This document shows, piece after piece, positions 35,816 to 48,658 of a stretch of 64,000 nucleotides of DNA. Position 1 is the stretch's first letter; the number at the start of each line of letters is the position of its first letter. The stretch spans positions 3,705,953-3,769,952 of the forward strand of contig CM072155.1 of assembly GCA_036850595.1 (NCBI GenBank), given 5' to 3'. A program made the translations under genes and the position numbers. Under the pieces are notes generated by a model. That model was not told the origin of the DNA and made no database searches. It worked only from the letters and a program-made list of their open reading frames with translations. This DNA is from Rhyacichthys aspro (taxonomy: Eukaryota; Chordata; Actinopteri; Gobiiformes; Rhyacichthyidae).

Positions 35816-37638
35816 ATCTCCTTGCTTGCTTACTATTTTGAGGTGTGTTTTCCCCCCAAAACCTTATTTTTTATTTTATTTTTTTGGTGCCTTGAAAAAC
35901 GAACACATGGGCTGGTTCAACTATAGGCATTAGTTGAAATAGCGGAGCAACAGAGCGTCAAAAACAAAACAAACAAAAAACACGCTTGTGTGTTGGTCAT
36001 AAAGCGACCAGACTATCTGCATGTGATGCTTAATGAGACACAGTGGACGCACATCTCACAGGAATCCTTTGTAGGTGGGAACAATCGGCACAAAGCAGTG
36101 TGGGTCCGGGACAACTGCACACAGATAAAATGCAGAGCGAAAACCTGAGGTGATTGTAGAAGCCTCTTTTTTCACTTCCACATTCATCTTGTGCAACTAT
36201 GTGCTGTCGACAAAGCTTGGCAAAGAGGTAAACAGCAATAAAAGAGAATGCTTCCTTTGCCAAGAGTTGGAAACAAACGCTCTTCCCTGCTCTAAGTGTC
36301 TGGCAGCGCAGCCTTAGCCGCTGATGTCATCCTGTTTCACCTCCATTATGTGTGAAAAAAAAAACTCAATCTCTCGTGGCGTCTACCCCGAAACACATTT
36401 TCCCTTGTTTGGTGTCCAGTCGGCGCTTCAAAGCTGAACTAAGGCAAGAAAGGAGCACATAAAATCCACGCTTCTGCTGCCTGTTTTTGATATTCCATTA
36501 GCGCTAATACCGTTACGCTAAAGTCATTCATGCCCCGGGAAATATGGAAGAGTAGGACTTCTGACATATTTACAAGTGTGTCAGACGGAGCCACGACATG
36601 AGCCCGAAAACTGCTCAGAGCTCTTCTTTAACGAAGTTTAGTGCACGGTTTTCTCTGATGCAAACGTTGGCAGGAGGAAGAGAAAATAAATCGGACTGCC
36701 ACAGATTTTGAATATCATGTTTGTTTAATGGACGCCAGCAGATTTCAACGATCCTAGCAAGAAAAGAAACTGTACAAGGGTCTCTTGGTGGAGCACATGC
36801 TATAGCTCAGCTGAGGCCTGAAAGCACTGCAATTGAATCAAATGACCCCTATGTCATTTTCTTTCAAGGGTAACCATCTTAGCATTAATTTTTACACATT
36901 AGCTTACTACAGCTTAGCTCATTTAAGTGTTATTACCCTGGTGATTGTTCATGGTGTATCTATAGATCTATTATCAAAATCTGGAGGTAGCACAGGACTG
37001 CCCCCTCTGCCCTGTCACACATTATGATTTTTATGGTGTCACCCAGGACCAAACCTGAGAGACAGCCCTTCCATACAACATGAAATATACAACTAAAACC
37101 TTAAGAGGGCACAGTTTTGGGCCCCCTGACCCTGAAACCCCTCTGGTGTCACGGATCAGACTCGTTTTGGGGGGCATTTATCAGAAACAATCACATGGAA
37201 CACACAGGACTTGCTCTATGAACCTCACATTATGGAATAAACCCAGAAAACAAAAACATGCTTTAACTTATGTGCAAATGGGTGACATTTTAATGCATAT
37301 GACCACACTTACATGGGTGTGTCTCCAACCCTGCAATCATGAAAAAGGATAAGCAGCAAAAATAGGTTGACTAAATAGTAAAAGTTGTAGATAATCCAAT
37401 TTTGGGGGCAAAACTACAAGCTCATTACCAATCAGTGAGATCCATTCAAAAACTTAAACTGGACTGAAATAAAAATGCTCCATATTCAACCCACTGTGTC
37501 AGAAACAATGCTTGTGTACAGTTCCCCTAATTTTTTGATGCACATTGACACCCATTAGCTTCTCTAGCTGCATTGGCTTAATCCACAGCTAACTTTGAGC
37601 CAGCTAACTGTAGTATTCGTGACTTACAAGTTTATTTG
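35816..37638. other. no gene recognised; minor repeats
   Basis: 35885-35960 resembles 1215-1300. About 36775-36870 may be a heavily decayed SINE of the 35716 type. No exon seen. Confidence 0.4.
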
Positions 37639-37794
37639 TGGGGTGCATGGTGACAGAGGTCGATCCCCTGGCCGGCCTGCACTCGGCCATACTGTGTGGA
37701 GTCTGCATGTCCTTCATATAGGTTCTTAAACTGCTCAGAGTGAATGGTTGTCTGTCAATGTCTGTGTCTGCTACTAACCAACCATTGTCTAGGG
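37639..37794 (+). mobile_element. SINE, 5' half (split copy)
   Basis: GGGTGCATGGTGACAG followed by GTCTGCATGTCCTTC and GAATGGTTGTCTGTCAATG, as in 32555-32972, but with a deleted B-box region. The copy stops at GTCTAGGG and resumes at 38111. Confidence 0.85.
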
Positions 37795-38110
37795 CACACA
37801 TCATTTTACGTTTTATTCACTGAATTTGAACATGTTTTTTATGGATTTGATTTGTGCTACAAAGATAAATCCTTCTAAAACCTGTTGAAATGTGACTAAA
37901 ATCTGACTAAAACCTGTTCAAATCCATCTAAAACCTGTTTCCATGAAAGGAGGAAATGATTGCTTGTGTGATAACTTTTCTAAGACTCCAATGAAGTGAA
38001 ATCTCATACTCAAAATTTAATAAAAGCTTCCAAATGTCACCATATTCGGCCTCTGAAAGGATTCTTAGGAACTTTAACGGCCCCTCACTACCTTGAGTTT
38101 GACACCACTG
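37795..38110. mobile_element. hAT-like element inserted in a SINE
   Basis: A 316-bp insertion flanked on both sides by the perfect 8-bp duplication GTCTAGGG (37787-37794 and 38111-38118), the hAT target-site size. The right end CTTGAGTTTGACACCACTG and the interior CTAAAACCTGTTCAAATCCA match the element at 57406-57866 in reverse orientation. The left end keeps only CACACAT of the terminal repeat. No transposase. Confidence 0.92.
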
Positions 38111-38204
38111 GTCTAGGGTGTACCCCGCCTTAGGCCTAATACTGCTGGGATAGTCTCCAACCCCCCAACACCCAACAGGACCAAGTGGTAGAAGATGATA
38201 AAAA
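38111..38204 (+). mobile_element. SINE, 3' half (split copy)
   Basis: Resumes at GTCTAGGGTGTACCCCGCC and ends CAAGTGGTAGAAGATGATAA, aligning with the last 100 bases of the SINE at 32555-32972. Confidence 0.85.
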
Positions 38205-41200
38205 GCATAATTGCTCCACAATCATTTGTTTATCTAACCATCCAACCATTTATCAGCCCATATGTCTTTAATAATCATAGATATTAAGTACACCAAGTGA
38301 ACCCACAGCCCGCTTCAGGATGATTTCATCTGGTTCTCAACTCTTTTCTTGTGTGAACATTTCAACAGCTCAGTTTGTCACCATGACTCTCACTCCTCTG
38401 CTGGAACCACAACACATTTACGGTCACTGTGTCAGGAAGAATTTGTCCTCTGCCGCTTGTGTGTAACATGTGGAAGGGGATGTATGTTTCCTGTTGAAGC
38501 AGAGAAGCCCTCTTATTTCCTGTGTGGATGTTCGAAAAAACGCTCTCCACAAACATTTTCATTGGCCCCGGCGCTGGTTCGTACCACAGAACTCTGGGAG
38601 CTGCCAGCCGCTGTGTTGCCTCAGCTGCTCCGTAACCTCCAGTCCTCCGCCGGCTTTCCTCCTGCCATCCACTTCCTCCTCCAAGCCTCCTACCAGACGT
38701 CTTTCAGCGCTCCGACGGCAGCGAGCGTGACCGGCCGTGGCACACACCCGTTGTCTTCAGATCAAGTCAAACAAAGCCCAGTCTGATGGACAGGGGAGAA
38801 AATATATGCTTAACGAGAAACAATAAAGAAATAAATGCTTACTTTCTTGGATGAACTGGTTCTGTGCAGCGAGGTTAGCAGCGAAGAGTAGCTTAGCTTT
38901 GCAAAAAAAGGTGAAAACAGGTGCAAACTCAGGTCCGGTTCTCTGATTAGTGCAGTTTATTTGAGACGGTGTGAAAACCATCAGTCTATACTGGACTGGA
39001 CCAGAGAACTGTAAAGAGTGTTCCTGAAAAGATGGTTCTTGGCCTGGGACCTTTTCATCTGGAGCTGTACAATACAGGTCAGGCTTTTTAGGTATTTTTA
39101 TTGTCAAAATAAGTCTGCTGTGTCCCTTTTGTAACTCTGTGGTTCCAATAATCTGGTATGGTACTCAGATGACAATAAGAATCAAAAGGGAAATATAAAA
39201 TCAAGAGTCAGTATTCTTGTATGAAAAATAAAGACTGCAAAATGATGTAAGAGTGGATTCGAACAAAGCTAGTGTTTATTACAAATACCAGTTACAGGTT
39301 CCAAACCATGCAGAACACCTTAGAGACATGGCAAGTGGAAACTGGTGCAGTTTGTTTGTGGTGAGAGCATAAACCGCTGTGAATCTGACCCAAGTCTCAT
39401 AAAGAAAGGTGCTATTAAACAGGCTCCTATGATGATGAGTCGCGTGGGAAATGATGACCATTCTTTAATGACAAAAACATGAATAAAAGTAGACAGAACA
39501 TAAGCTAGTAAACAATAGAGCCAGAGTAAAAAAAGATATTGCTGTTATTGTTGTTGCAGCCAACCATTTAGTCCATCTTCTTCCTTCTTTTCTTCTCGCC
39601 AGTTTATGGAGATTTTAGATGAACCTGTTTTGTTGAGACATGTTTAAATTACAATAACATAACCATTTATCGTCAGTAAATAACACACAAAATCATGTAT
39701 GACTAATTAATATATTGATATACTATACATATACTATATTAGGCCAGTGCATATGAGTCTTCTGTTACAGTGAGCTCATTATTTAGCTTTAGGGAATTCT
39801 TGACAATTTATGGCATTTGATGATGTAAAAAAAAGTTGCTACTTGCCTCCTGTTCATTAAAAATACTAACAAATGTCTAAAATGGCCCTGCAGTTGGTTT
39901 TAATTGATGGAATTACAACACATATGGCCTATCCATCACAATTTAATCAAGTGTCATGTTCAAGGAAACACAATTAACATGAAAAGTGTCGACAGCTTTA
40001 AAGTGAGAAAGAAAATCGTTGGATTTTTATCTAAAATGCATCATGTAAACAAATGAAACAAATCATACTGGTTTCTTATTATTTGGTAGAACTCAGGAAG
40101 TTTCTTTATTGTCTCATAACATTTGCAGATTAGTTGTAAATAGTGTTGAAATGATTTTAGTGAGAGCTTTGTGCTCCTGAAGCCTCATGTTTGAAAAAGA
40201 CAGACAGAAGTGAAGCAACAGCTCCATCAATCTGTCAAAAAAGCACATTTGGACGTTTGTATTAATCATAAAACTACAGGAGATTTATGGGTCTGATTCT
40301 GGAGCGTACCACAAATATCAGAGACCATAGTGTAAACTGTAAAATGCTGTGATAGATGTTGAATACTGTAGGAATGTTTGTTGCTCCACATTCTACTCAT
40401 CTGGGGCTTTTAGATCTATTAATGCACATTGTCTGACTCTGACAATAGGTAGCAATATTCCACATTAGTTAATACATGTTTTTTTCAGGTCGACCTATAA
40501 CAACTGATCACAGAACCGTTGACCAAATCTTTATTATTGTCTCCTTGGTTTTTAAAGAAAGGCAAGTAATAAGCAGTAAAGAGGACTACTTTTTGTAGGA
40601 GAAACAGTCTATTGAGGCGTAAGCATCTGTGGTGAGCAAATATAGCCATCTCTAAGCAGCACCTCAATTTTTTTTTTCTTTTTCAAACATGGTACTGTTT
40701 ACTGTAGTAATTTTAATAGTGAAGTGCCTTTGGAAAACAGTCAACACAAAAGCGCAATTAATTATCGGAAAAAAATACTCCATTCCATTAAAACTACATC
40801 TGTTCCATCTCCACAATGACAAAGTTTAAGACATCAGAGTTTATCATGCTGCCAAACGTAATTCTCCGACAACTAAAGGCCTGATTTTGAAGTGGGCGAT
40901 TCAACACTTATATCTGGATAAATGTCTGGAGAAGGGTCGGAAGTTAACAATCAATCTATTTCTGACTCATATTCGTTCCTTTATCCTTTCACCTTGTCGC
41001 TTTGGAGCATGACGCAACACAAACAATGTATATCACCTTTGTCGATTTGAAACTTCTCACTGCTGTTCACCATGTTACCTCTTTTTGTCTTTTTGTGACC
41101 TTTTTCTTTCTGATTCCCTGTCACTGCTCGGAATTGTGATGGGACCACAAAATCTCGATTGTGTGATTGTGTAAACTGTAAAGTGTTCTGATGACTTTCA

Positions 41201-41249
41201 ATATGATGTATAGGCCTAACAGTTCCATGTCTATACAGTTTAAACCATG
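38205..41249. other. no gene recognised
   Basis: A 145-codon frame at 38349-38786 overlaps other long frames on both strands in a locally GC-rich patch and has no recognisable domain. No repeats were classified. Confidence 0.4.
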
Positions 41250-41452
41250 TTCAAACTACTCAACTCTGCACTGTAAACATTGCATTTATTTATACAGTTT
41301 AAACCATGTATAACACTGTACATACATACTTTTTTGCCTGATATTTTTATCTTTATTTTTATTATTAGATGTTTAAATACTTTTATCTCCCTATTTGTCT
41401 GTATCAAATAAGAATTTCCCTTTGGGGATAAATAAAGGTGATGATTCTGATT
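41250..41452 (+). mobile_element. LINE 3'-end remnant
   Basis: AT-rich tail with CTCTGCACTGTAAACATTGC and the terminus TTTCCCTTTGGGGATAAATA followed by AAGGTGATGATTCTGATTC. This matches the ending of fish LINEs. No coding sequence remains. Confidence 0.6.
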
Positions 41453-44311
41453 CCTCAATAAGCCATGGTCCAGATTGTTGCGCCATTTCTTTTCAAACAT
41501 GGAGGAAAAACTAAAAAATACGGAAACAAATTTTGATTTCCGCTGTGTCCCAGAAAAGTAAGACCACACAAAACCCCTCACAAGATTCAAGCGTGCTGCT
41601 CTTTGTGAGGCACCCCGACCACCAGGCGCCTCGGTAACAGTGTAACCGCAGTAAAAGACAATAACTTTTTCTTTGTCCATCTTTCATGGAGTACAGTATA
41701 CGGAGACACCCTGACAGCTCCCAGCTTCAAAGCCCACCTCTGCCCCGTCTCCCTCCGTGACCTGACTGTGTGAGTGCCTCTCTGCGCAGACGTGGCAGGT
41801 TAAAGATGAGGAAGCCAAAGGGTGAGAACAACGAGAGCGAGCGTCGACGCTTTGAAGTGGCTGCATGCTTTGGAAACAGGGCAAGGAATCACCTGCCATA
41901 AAGACGTGTGCGTAAGCCCTGAGCTATGTGTTTCTGGTGCCTGGGTGGTTACGGGTCCCCTGGGAGGGCTGGCCCGGGCCCCTGTGAGATCACATGAGCG
42001 GGGATCGGGCGGGAGTCCACCTGGTGCTGGAACTAATGGGCCCATGTGTGCGCAGACACTTCTAAGAGCCAGATGCTGGGAAGAGAGACGTCCGAGAGTT
42101 TTTCACAATACCTCCCCTGGAGAGAGCAGAGGGGGACCTGCTCCGGCTTCACACGCACCAGACACACAAGACCTGGCTGTACACACACTCCGATAGTTTC
42201 AAACTGCATTTCCCAGAGGTTTTTCCTGGGCTCCTGGCGGAAAATATAGATCTTTAGACATCTACAAGCACACTGGATGGAAAAAGCGAGCGAAATATGA
42301 ATAGTGACAGTGTCAAAGGTTATTAAGCACTTTAATTCCAGTGTTATTGTGTAGTATTACAAAAGGCAAATACATTAGGCCCAGTTCACTTTTTTATTGA
42401 TTTATGCTAATTAGCTATGAGCTGTTTTATTCATTTTTACCGCTGTGTAAAGACCTTCTGTCAAGTGTTTATTGTTCATAGATTGTATAAATGACTCTCT
42501 ATTAATAATTCATACAGCATACTAATCGTTTATATCGCTGACACCGGTTGCTGGGTAAAAACTCACATCCGTTCTGTTTTTGTCACCAAGAGCTGGTGAG
42601 ACAAATTACCAAAAATCTACTGTGTGTGTGGAAACAGGCTTCGATTAGTTTTGTTTAGTTTGTTTCGACGTGCGTAGCTCTGAAAGTAACAAAATTATAA
42701 CAAGATAATAGCATTGCATAATAGCAGCCTTAAAAATATGTGGAATTGAGCATAAGAGGCTTCTAATAGGTTAAAAAAAACTTCTCCAGAGAGAATCCTT
42801 TTGGATCTACACCCTTAACACCCTTAAGGTCTTAATGGGGAACTGAATTTATCTCCTTTTCTTTAAGGTTGCAAGCATTACTTTTAACATCACAATGTAT
42901 GTTTTATAGTAAGTGTTTATATTATGTAAAATACCACTAAATGTTTGATTATATGTATTTTTCTGCACATGTGACCATTGCCAATAGGTTCAAATGGTGG
43001 TTCCTGGCAGCCATCTTGAGTTTGCCCTGATGAAGGCCTAAGAGCTGAAACATGTTGGCATTTTTTTTTAAAGGCTTTTTATAATTGTCACCTTTTGAGT
43101 GCCTCAGTTTTTCTGTTTTTTACAAGATAATAGCATTCTTTCTTTTTGTTTGTTGCACTTATACTATAACTGAATGTTTGTGGCTGGATAAAACGCATCT
43201 GTTTTTTAAGAGATATACAATGATATGACAGAAAACGTACAGGACATTACTTTGCCAAACGTGTAAATTCCACTTCTCCAAAATTCTCACAGTTTCACGT
43301 CTAGAGTTTTACAAATCTCAATTTGCATGGAAAGTGGAGCGTGCAGGTTTTAACCATCATTTTGTGTCAATGGATGTGTTCACACTGACGTTAGGAGTAA
43401 ATGTATGCTTTTTCCTCGATGACCTATATTAATCCACAACAACCCGGCCCACATTTCCAAACAGCGACACTCTTAACGTTGTTGTGTCTACACCGAGACC
43501 GTTTCCAGCCAGCTTCTCACAAGGTAAGATTGTTTCATAAAATGGATAGTGGGGCTCCCATTTATCTGTTCCATATGATGTGGCTGAGGCGGTAAAAGTC
43601 ACGTACAGAGCCTGTTGTCAGTGTTGGTGACCTCTCTGATCTGACGTCTTATTTAACATGCTTAATGATTACCATCTCTCAATGTGTTCCAGCTCTGACA
43701 CCGGTAATCCCCACCATTCAGTGATTGTATCTGTGGACGTTGGGCTGGGCCATGTTTTGACCGCTTCTTCGAACTGGGGTCAGGTATTTACAATTCAACA
43801 GTATTATCAAGCAATCAAAAATGTGGACGTATAGCAACTGTGACACCATTTTGAGTCAGAGATAAATTTATGGAGCCATGGATACCATCTGATCCTGAAC
43901 ACACCAATTGTTTTTTTTTTAAATGGTTTCATCTTCTTATGATTACTTGGACAAAAAGGAAGCTGGAGGGAGACAGAGTGACTCAAAAAAGTCTGAATGG
44001 ACATAACTGTCAGGAGATGTAGAGGGACAGTCTGGATGGTGCTGTAGAAATGAATGGCAGAGGATTTCTGTCTAAATTCAAAGTTACTTTATAACTAGAG
44101 GTGCACATAACGGTATAATAATGGAACGCATCGTAAAGGCAACAGATAAATCAAACTGCAAATGTTTTGTTCACGGATTTTCATCTTGATATTTGAAAAC
44201 CAAAATTTGAATACAAGCCATTTCCTGATTAGAAACAATGGCCCCTTCTTGTTTTGAAAATGAAAATTGGAAAATAAAAAAACAGCCATCATTTGATTTC
44301 ACACTAAATTA
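41453..44311. other. no gene recognised; GC-rich patch 41680-42260
   Basis: The patch holds overlapping frames on both strands (125 codons at 41822-42196) without a domain. At 43021-43058 there is a motif CCCTGATGAAGGC...GCTGAAACATG (see findings). Confidence 0.4.
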
Positions 44312-44605
44312 AAGTAACTTTTAGCCCAAAAATATATATTCTCGAATCATTTTGACGGTTCTTAGTCATGAGATCAGTAGAATCATGCCTATCTCACTGA
44401 CACAGCATGGCACACTACTACATATACACTAAAGAAAACAGGATAAATGACGCTACAGTTTCAGAAGACATGCTCTTTCTTTCAAACTGTCTTAAATGTC
44501 TCTACTGGTAAACACTGGTAAAGCTGCCATTGCATCCATGGGTTCCATAAAGAGGGATCTGAGCCCTCTGCTGGTGAAAAGTTAGCAGGGTTGCTTTAAT
44601 ACACT
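44312..44605 (+). mobile_element. TTAA MITE family, copy 3
   Basis: Flanked by TTAA at both ends (AAATTAAAGTAACTTTTAGC on the left, CAGGGTTGCTTTAATAC on the right). The ends share TTAAAG(T/C)AAC as a short inverted repeat. The interior is homologous to 27475-27868. Confidence 0.85.
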
Positions 44606-46194
44606 AAAATGGAAAAATAAAAATATGTTTGAAATTGTGATATGTAGTTCTGGACACTGAAGAGCATGGTTTTTTGCATTGGAACTTCAAAAGTCCTGTA
44701 GCTCACCTGCAGCATGTCCACAGTGCATTTCCTGATCAATAAGAGTCCCTTGGACCACCGAACCCATCAGCTCCCACGACAACAGGTGGCAACAACTCAC
44801 CTGTCTCCATTTAATCTACCACACACCAAGACAATTTTTTTTACTTAATTTATTTGTTAAGGACAATGCACAGGAAAACATTAATCTCAAGTAGAGAGAA
44901 AATGCTCTGCACCAGATTAAGCTATTAGCTATTTATCATCTGTAGTCATCCTAATGTGCAGCTAGGCTTCATTTGCAAATGTTAAAACTGAAAACTCTGA
45001 AGACTAACTACTGCCAGGCTGCCTGAGCTTCTGACTGCACAATGACCTTGAGGAAATATAACAGTATCTACTTAAAATGTTTTCCTGGTAAGTTGGACAT
45101 AGACCCATGTTTGGGTTATTATAATAATCAAAAATTGTAGTATGATCTTTTATGAATGGTATGCCACAGTATTAGTGTTTTTAATACTACATTTTTACTG
45201 GCATTTTGTTATCATTTATACCAGCATTTGTTTCTCGTTTGATCAGTTATTGTTTCATGGCTACTCGGCAACAAAGAGTGACCTTTCTTTTCAGCGGCCT
45301 GTTCAGAGTGGTTGATTCCTTTCTCCAGATGGAAAAACAAGCAAAAATGACAGAGGGAGGCTGCTGTAATGATGGCCTCGCAACAAAGAACGAGGTGAGA
45401 ATGACTCAGAGGTGACCTGTTTGCAAGCCGTAAAACACTACACAAAGCGGCTTCAGAGATAAGGTAAAAATCTGTTTATTTACTGCAATGTTCCAATAAT
45501 TGTGGGTAATTTGTAAGATCACACACGTGTCTTTACGTATTATTGAAGTGTTAAAAGATTTACGGCTCCCTCCGTGACATCTGCAATGAGATGCGCCGAC
45601 ACACTCGGCTAATGGCTCCGTGTCTCTGGGTGAGCTCCGTCTATCAACCGTACGAGGAAGGATTAGCATGGAAATTAAAGTGAGAACGCCGAGTGCTCAA
45701 TTTCAAAGCAAAACAAATCACGGCACCTGTTGATTTACAGGTATTGCTCGTTACATTGTGAGAGCGAGCTTGTTCGGATGGAAAAAGTGTCCATTTTCCG
45801 AGCAGGTTTACCACATTCTGTCCACTCCTTCATCACGGAAAAGGGAGCTGTTGTCCAGATGGAAGTCGACAGTGCACATCACTCAGGAATCTGAAAAATG
45901 ATTGGTTGAGCAGAGAGGGTGACTCTGGAGGAATCCACTGTTTGTCTTTCCCGGTCTCAGAGGACGACTATAACGCTAACGATTGGACGCTCTGTGACAC
46001 TGGACAGTCATTAACAGCACGGATAACAGTTTCCCCAAAAAGAGAAACCTGGAATCTCTGACTGAATGCTCGCCAATGGAACATTCCGACCTGTGGACAT
46101 GTTGCCTTGGTTTTTAAGCAGTAATCAGTTCCATGATATTAACTACAGTGGAGCAATATACCAATGCAAAGATATTATCAGTAAAGAATGATGT
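44606..46194. other. no gene recognised
   Basis: Short frames around 45206-45669 have no domain. Confidence 0.4.
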
Positions 46195-46930
46195 CATTTA
46201 ACACTCAACAGTTTTTGTCAATGACATATTTTTGCAGCCGAAACAAAAACGAAATAAAAAGTAATAAAAAAGTAACAAAACCTCGATAAAAAGGAAATGA
46301 AAATGAACAGACAGATGAAATCCAGTCAAAAGGAGGAGGAGACGAATAGAAACAAGATCCAGTTGGAGGGAGGAACGAATGGGACGAGAAGTTGAGAAGA
46401 GATCCAATCAGAACTTTGAACTGAGAGTAGAGGAAGTGATGTCAGACACAAACATTTGTTAGAGAAAAGAGAACGGCTTTGAAATATTATGTTAAAAAAA
46501 AAAAAATGTTATTTTTCTGGGAAAGCCGAAATCTCCTACTCATTTTATTATCATTAAGATGCACTTTTGTTTAAACAATTTTAAATAAAGATATATTTGT
46601 GTTCAGAATAACTAGAGTGAAATCGGTATGGCACATTCAGACCTCAATACCAGCTGTAACAGGTTAGTAGTAGTAGTAGTCATTCAGTAGTCATTCAGTT
46701 AGAAATTATTACTTCAGGAAACAAACAAAAAAATCCAGTACATTACAATGCATTACCCTTTATATTTAGAGACTAAATGAATTGTGGATATAGTCGACTA
46801 AATTCTTATGATATTTAGTCGACTAAAACTTGACTAAAACTAATAAGGATTAGATGACGAAATTATGAGTAAAACTAAATTGCATTATAGTCAAAAGGCA
46901 AAGACTAAAACTAAATTTAAAGCGTTATTA
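46195..46930 (-). mobile_element. dispersed DNA repeat, copy 2 (uninterrupted)
   Basis: Inverted homologue of 28640-29745. Shares TCAAAAGGAGGAGGAGACGA, TGTCAGACACAAACATTTGT and AGTCGACTAAATTCTTATGA. It lacks the 377-bp MITE and shows the empty TA site at 46754-46755. A GTA/TAG microsatellite lies at about 46667. Confidence 0.75.
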
Positions 46931-47650
46931 TTATAATGACTTTGAAGCCTGTGTTATCTCGTCTTTCTTTATTATCAGTCTTTATTGTGTGAAAACCCGA
47001 CAGGTATACAAGAAATACAATAGCAGAGAATACAATAACAAAAAACAAACATTTGTCAGTCATTTTTTTGTATTTCTTAATTCAAGTTCACACCTAATTT
47101 TAAAATCTTACACAATGTTGTTTTGCATTGTTTGTAATCTGAACAGACGATCATAAAAACAGACTTTAGAGTAAGTTTCTCTCATGTGTTAAAGTGAAGC
47201 AGCAGCAGAGAAGTGGCGCTGGTGTTGAATTGCTGTGGTGGCAGTGCTTCAATTGTAAATCAGTGGCCAGAAAAAAAAAATGCAGTTTGAAACCAGGGTC
47301 AGTAAGGTCAAAAAAGATGGGATTGCACAGAGAGCACACTGCTTAGACGCCCACAAATGCCCAAATACCAGCTAATGTTCATTTAAACCCCATTTTAAAT
47401 AGTTACATACTATATTTACTTATAAATGAGTGCTTAATGATTATCAACAGCCAGATATTCTCTTGTCTTACCTAGTTTTTCAGTCTAATGTATCCCACAC
47501 CACCATGTCCTGACTCCTGCTTCAATCCGACTCTCTCCATTCATTGCTATTGACTCCTCGGGCCAATAAACTGTGTAAATCACCAGTAATTCCTCAATAA
47601 ACCAGTCATATCCACTTTTGTCACCCACATTGAGATAACAAGCACTCTTA
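46931..47650. other. no gene recognised
   Basis: No exon or repeat class recognised. Confidence 0.4.
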
Positions 47651-48658
47651 CAGTATCTCACAGAAGGGAGTCCACCCCTCACGTTTTTGTAAATTGTTCA
47701 TTATATCTTTTCATGTGACAACACTGAAGAAATGACACTTTGCTGCAATGTAAAGTAGTGAGTGTGCAGCTTGTATAACTGTGTAAATTTGCTGTCCCCT
47801 CAAAATAATTAAACATACAAAAAAAAGTGAGTACACCCCTAATGGAAAATGTCTAAATTGGGCCCAAAGTGTCAATATTGTGTGTGGCCACCATTATTTT
47901 CAAGTTCTGCCCTAACCCTCTTGGACATGGAGCTTGGAATCCACTTGCACTCCTCCACCTTCCATTTGAGGATGCCCCACAGATGCTCAATAGGGTTTAG
48001 GTCTGGAGACATGCTTGACCAGTCCATCACCTTTACCCTCATCTTCTTTAGTCAGGCAGTGGTGGCCTTGGAGGTGTGTTTGGGGTCGTTATCATGTTGG
48101 AATACTGCCCTACTTCCCTCAATGAACTGTAGCTCCCCAGTGCCAGCAACACTCATGCAGCCCCATACCGTGACACTCCCACCACCATGCTTGACTGTAG
48201 ACAACACACTCTTGTCTTTGTACTCCTCACACACTCCTGACACCATCTGAACCAAATAAGTTTATCTTGCTCACATCATACCACCTGACATGGTTCCATT
48301 GTTTCCAAGATTTCTTGTGCATCATAGAAGAGGCTTCCTTCTGGGACGACGTCCATGCAGACCAATGTGATGCAGCGTGCGGCTTATGCGATGAGCACTG
48401 ACAGGCTGACCCCCCAACCCCATTCAGCTCAGTTTCAGGGTCTTGACAAGCTTCTTATAGCCATCTTTATGTAAAGCAACAATTCTTGTTTTCAGATCTT
48501 CAGAGTTCTTTGTCGTGAGGTGCCATGTTGAACTTCCAGCGACCAGTATGAGATAGTGAGAGCGATAACACTAAATTCAACACACCAGCTCCCCATTCAC
48601 ACCTGAGACCTTGTCACACCAATGAGTCACATGACACCGGGGAAGAAAATGGCTAATT
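47651..48658 (-). pseudogene. Tc1-like element with deleted transposase
   Basis: The left terminus CAGTATCTCACAGAAGGGAG starts a Tc1-like element of the type whose ends read AAAGTGAGTACACCCCTAA. Minus-strand frames give GGGSVTVWGCMSVAGTGELQ, FQHDNDPKHTSK (second catalytic Asp) and MSPDLNPIEHLWGILKWKVE (catalytic Glu). The segment between IEG and RAVFQ is deleted, and more is missing from the N-terminal half. The right inverted repeat is absent beyond 48658. It is a non-functional fossil. Confidence 0.92.

Noticed and set aside
38349..38786. 145-codon plus-strand frame
   Set aside because: No recognisable domain, overlapping frames of similar length on both strands, and no splice or promoter context.
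41822..42196. 124-codon frame in a GC-rich patch
   Set aside because: The opposite strand and other frames are also open, and no domain was recognised. A CpG-rich non-coding patch is equally likely.
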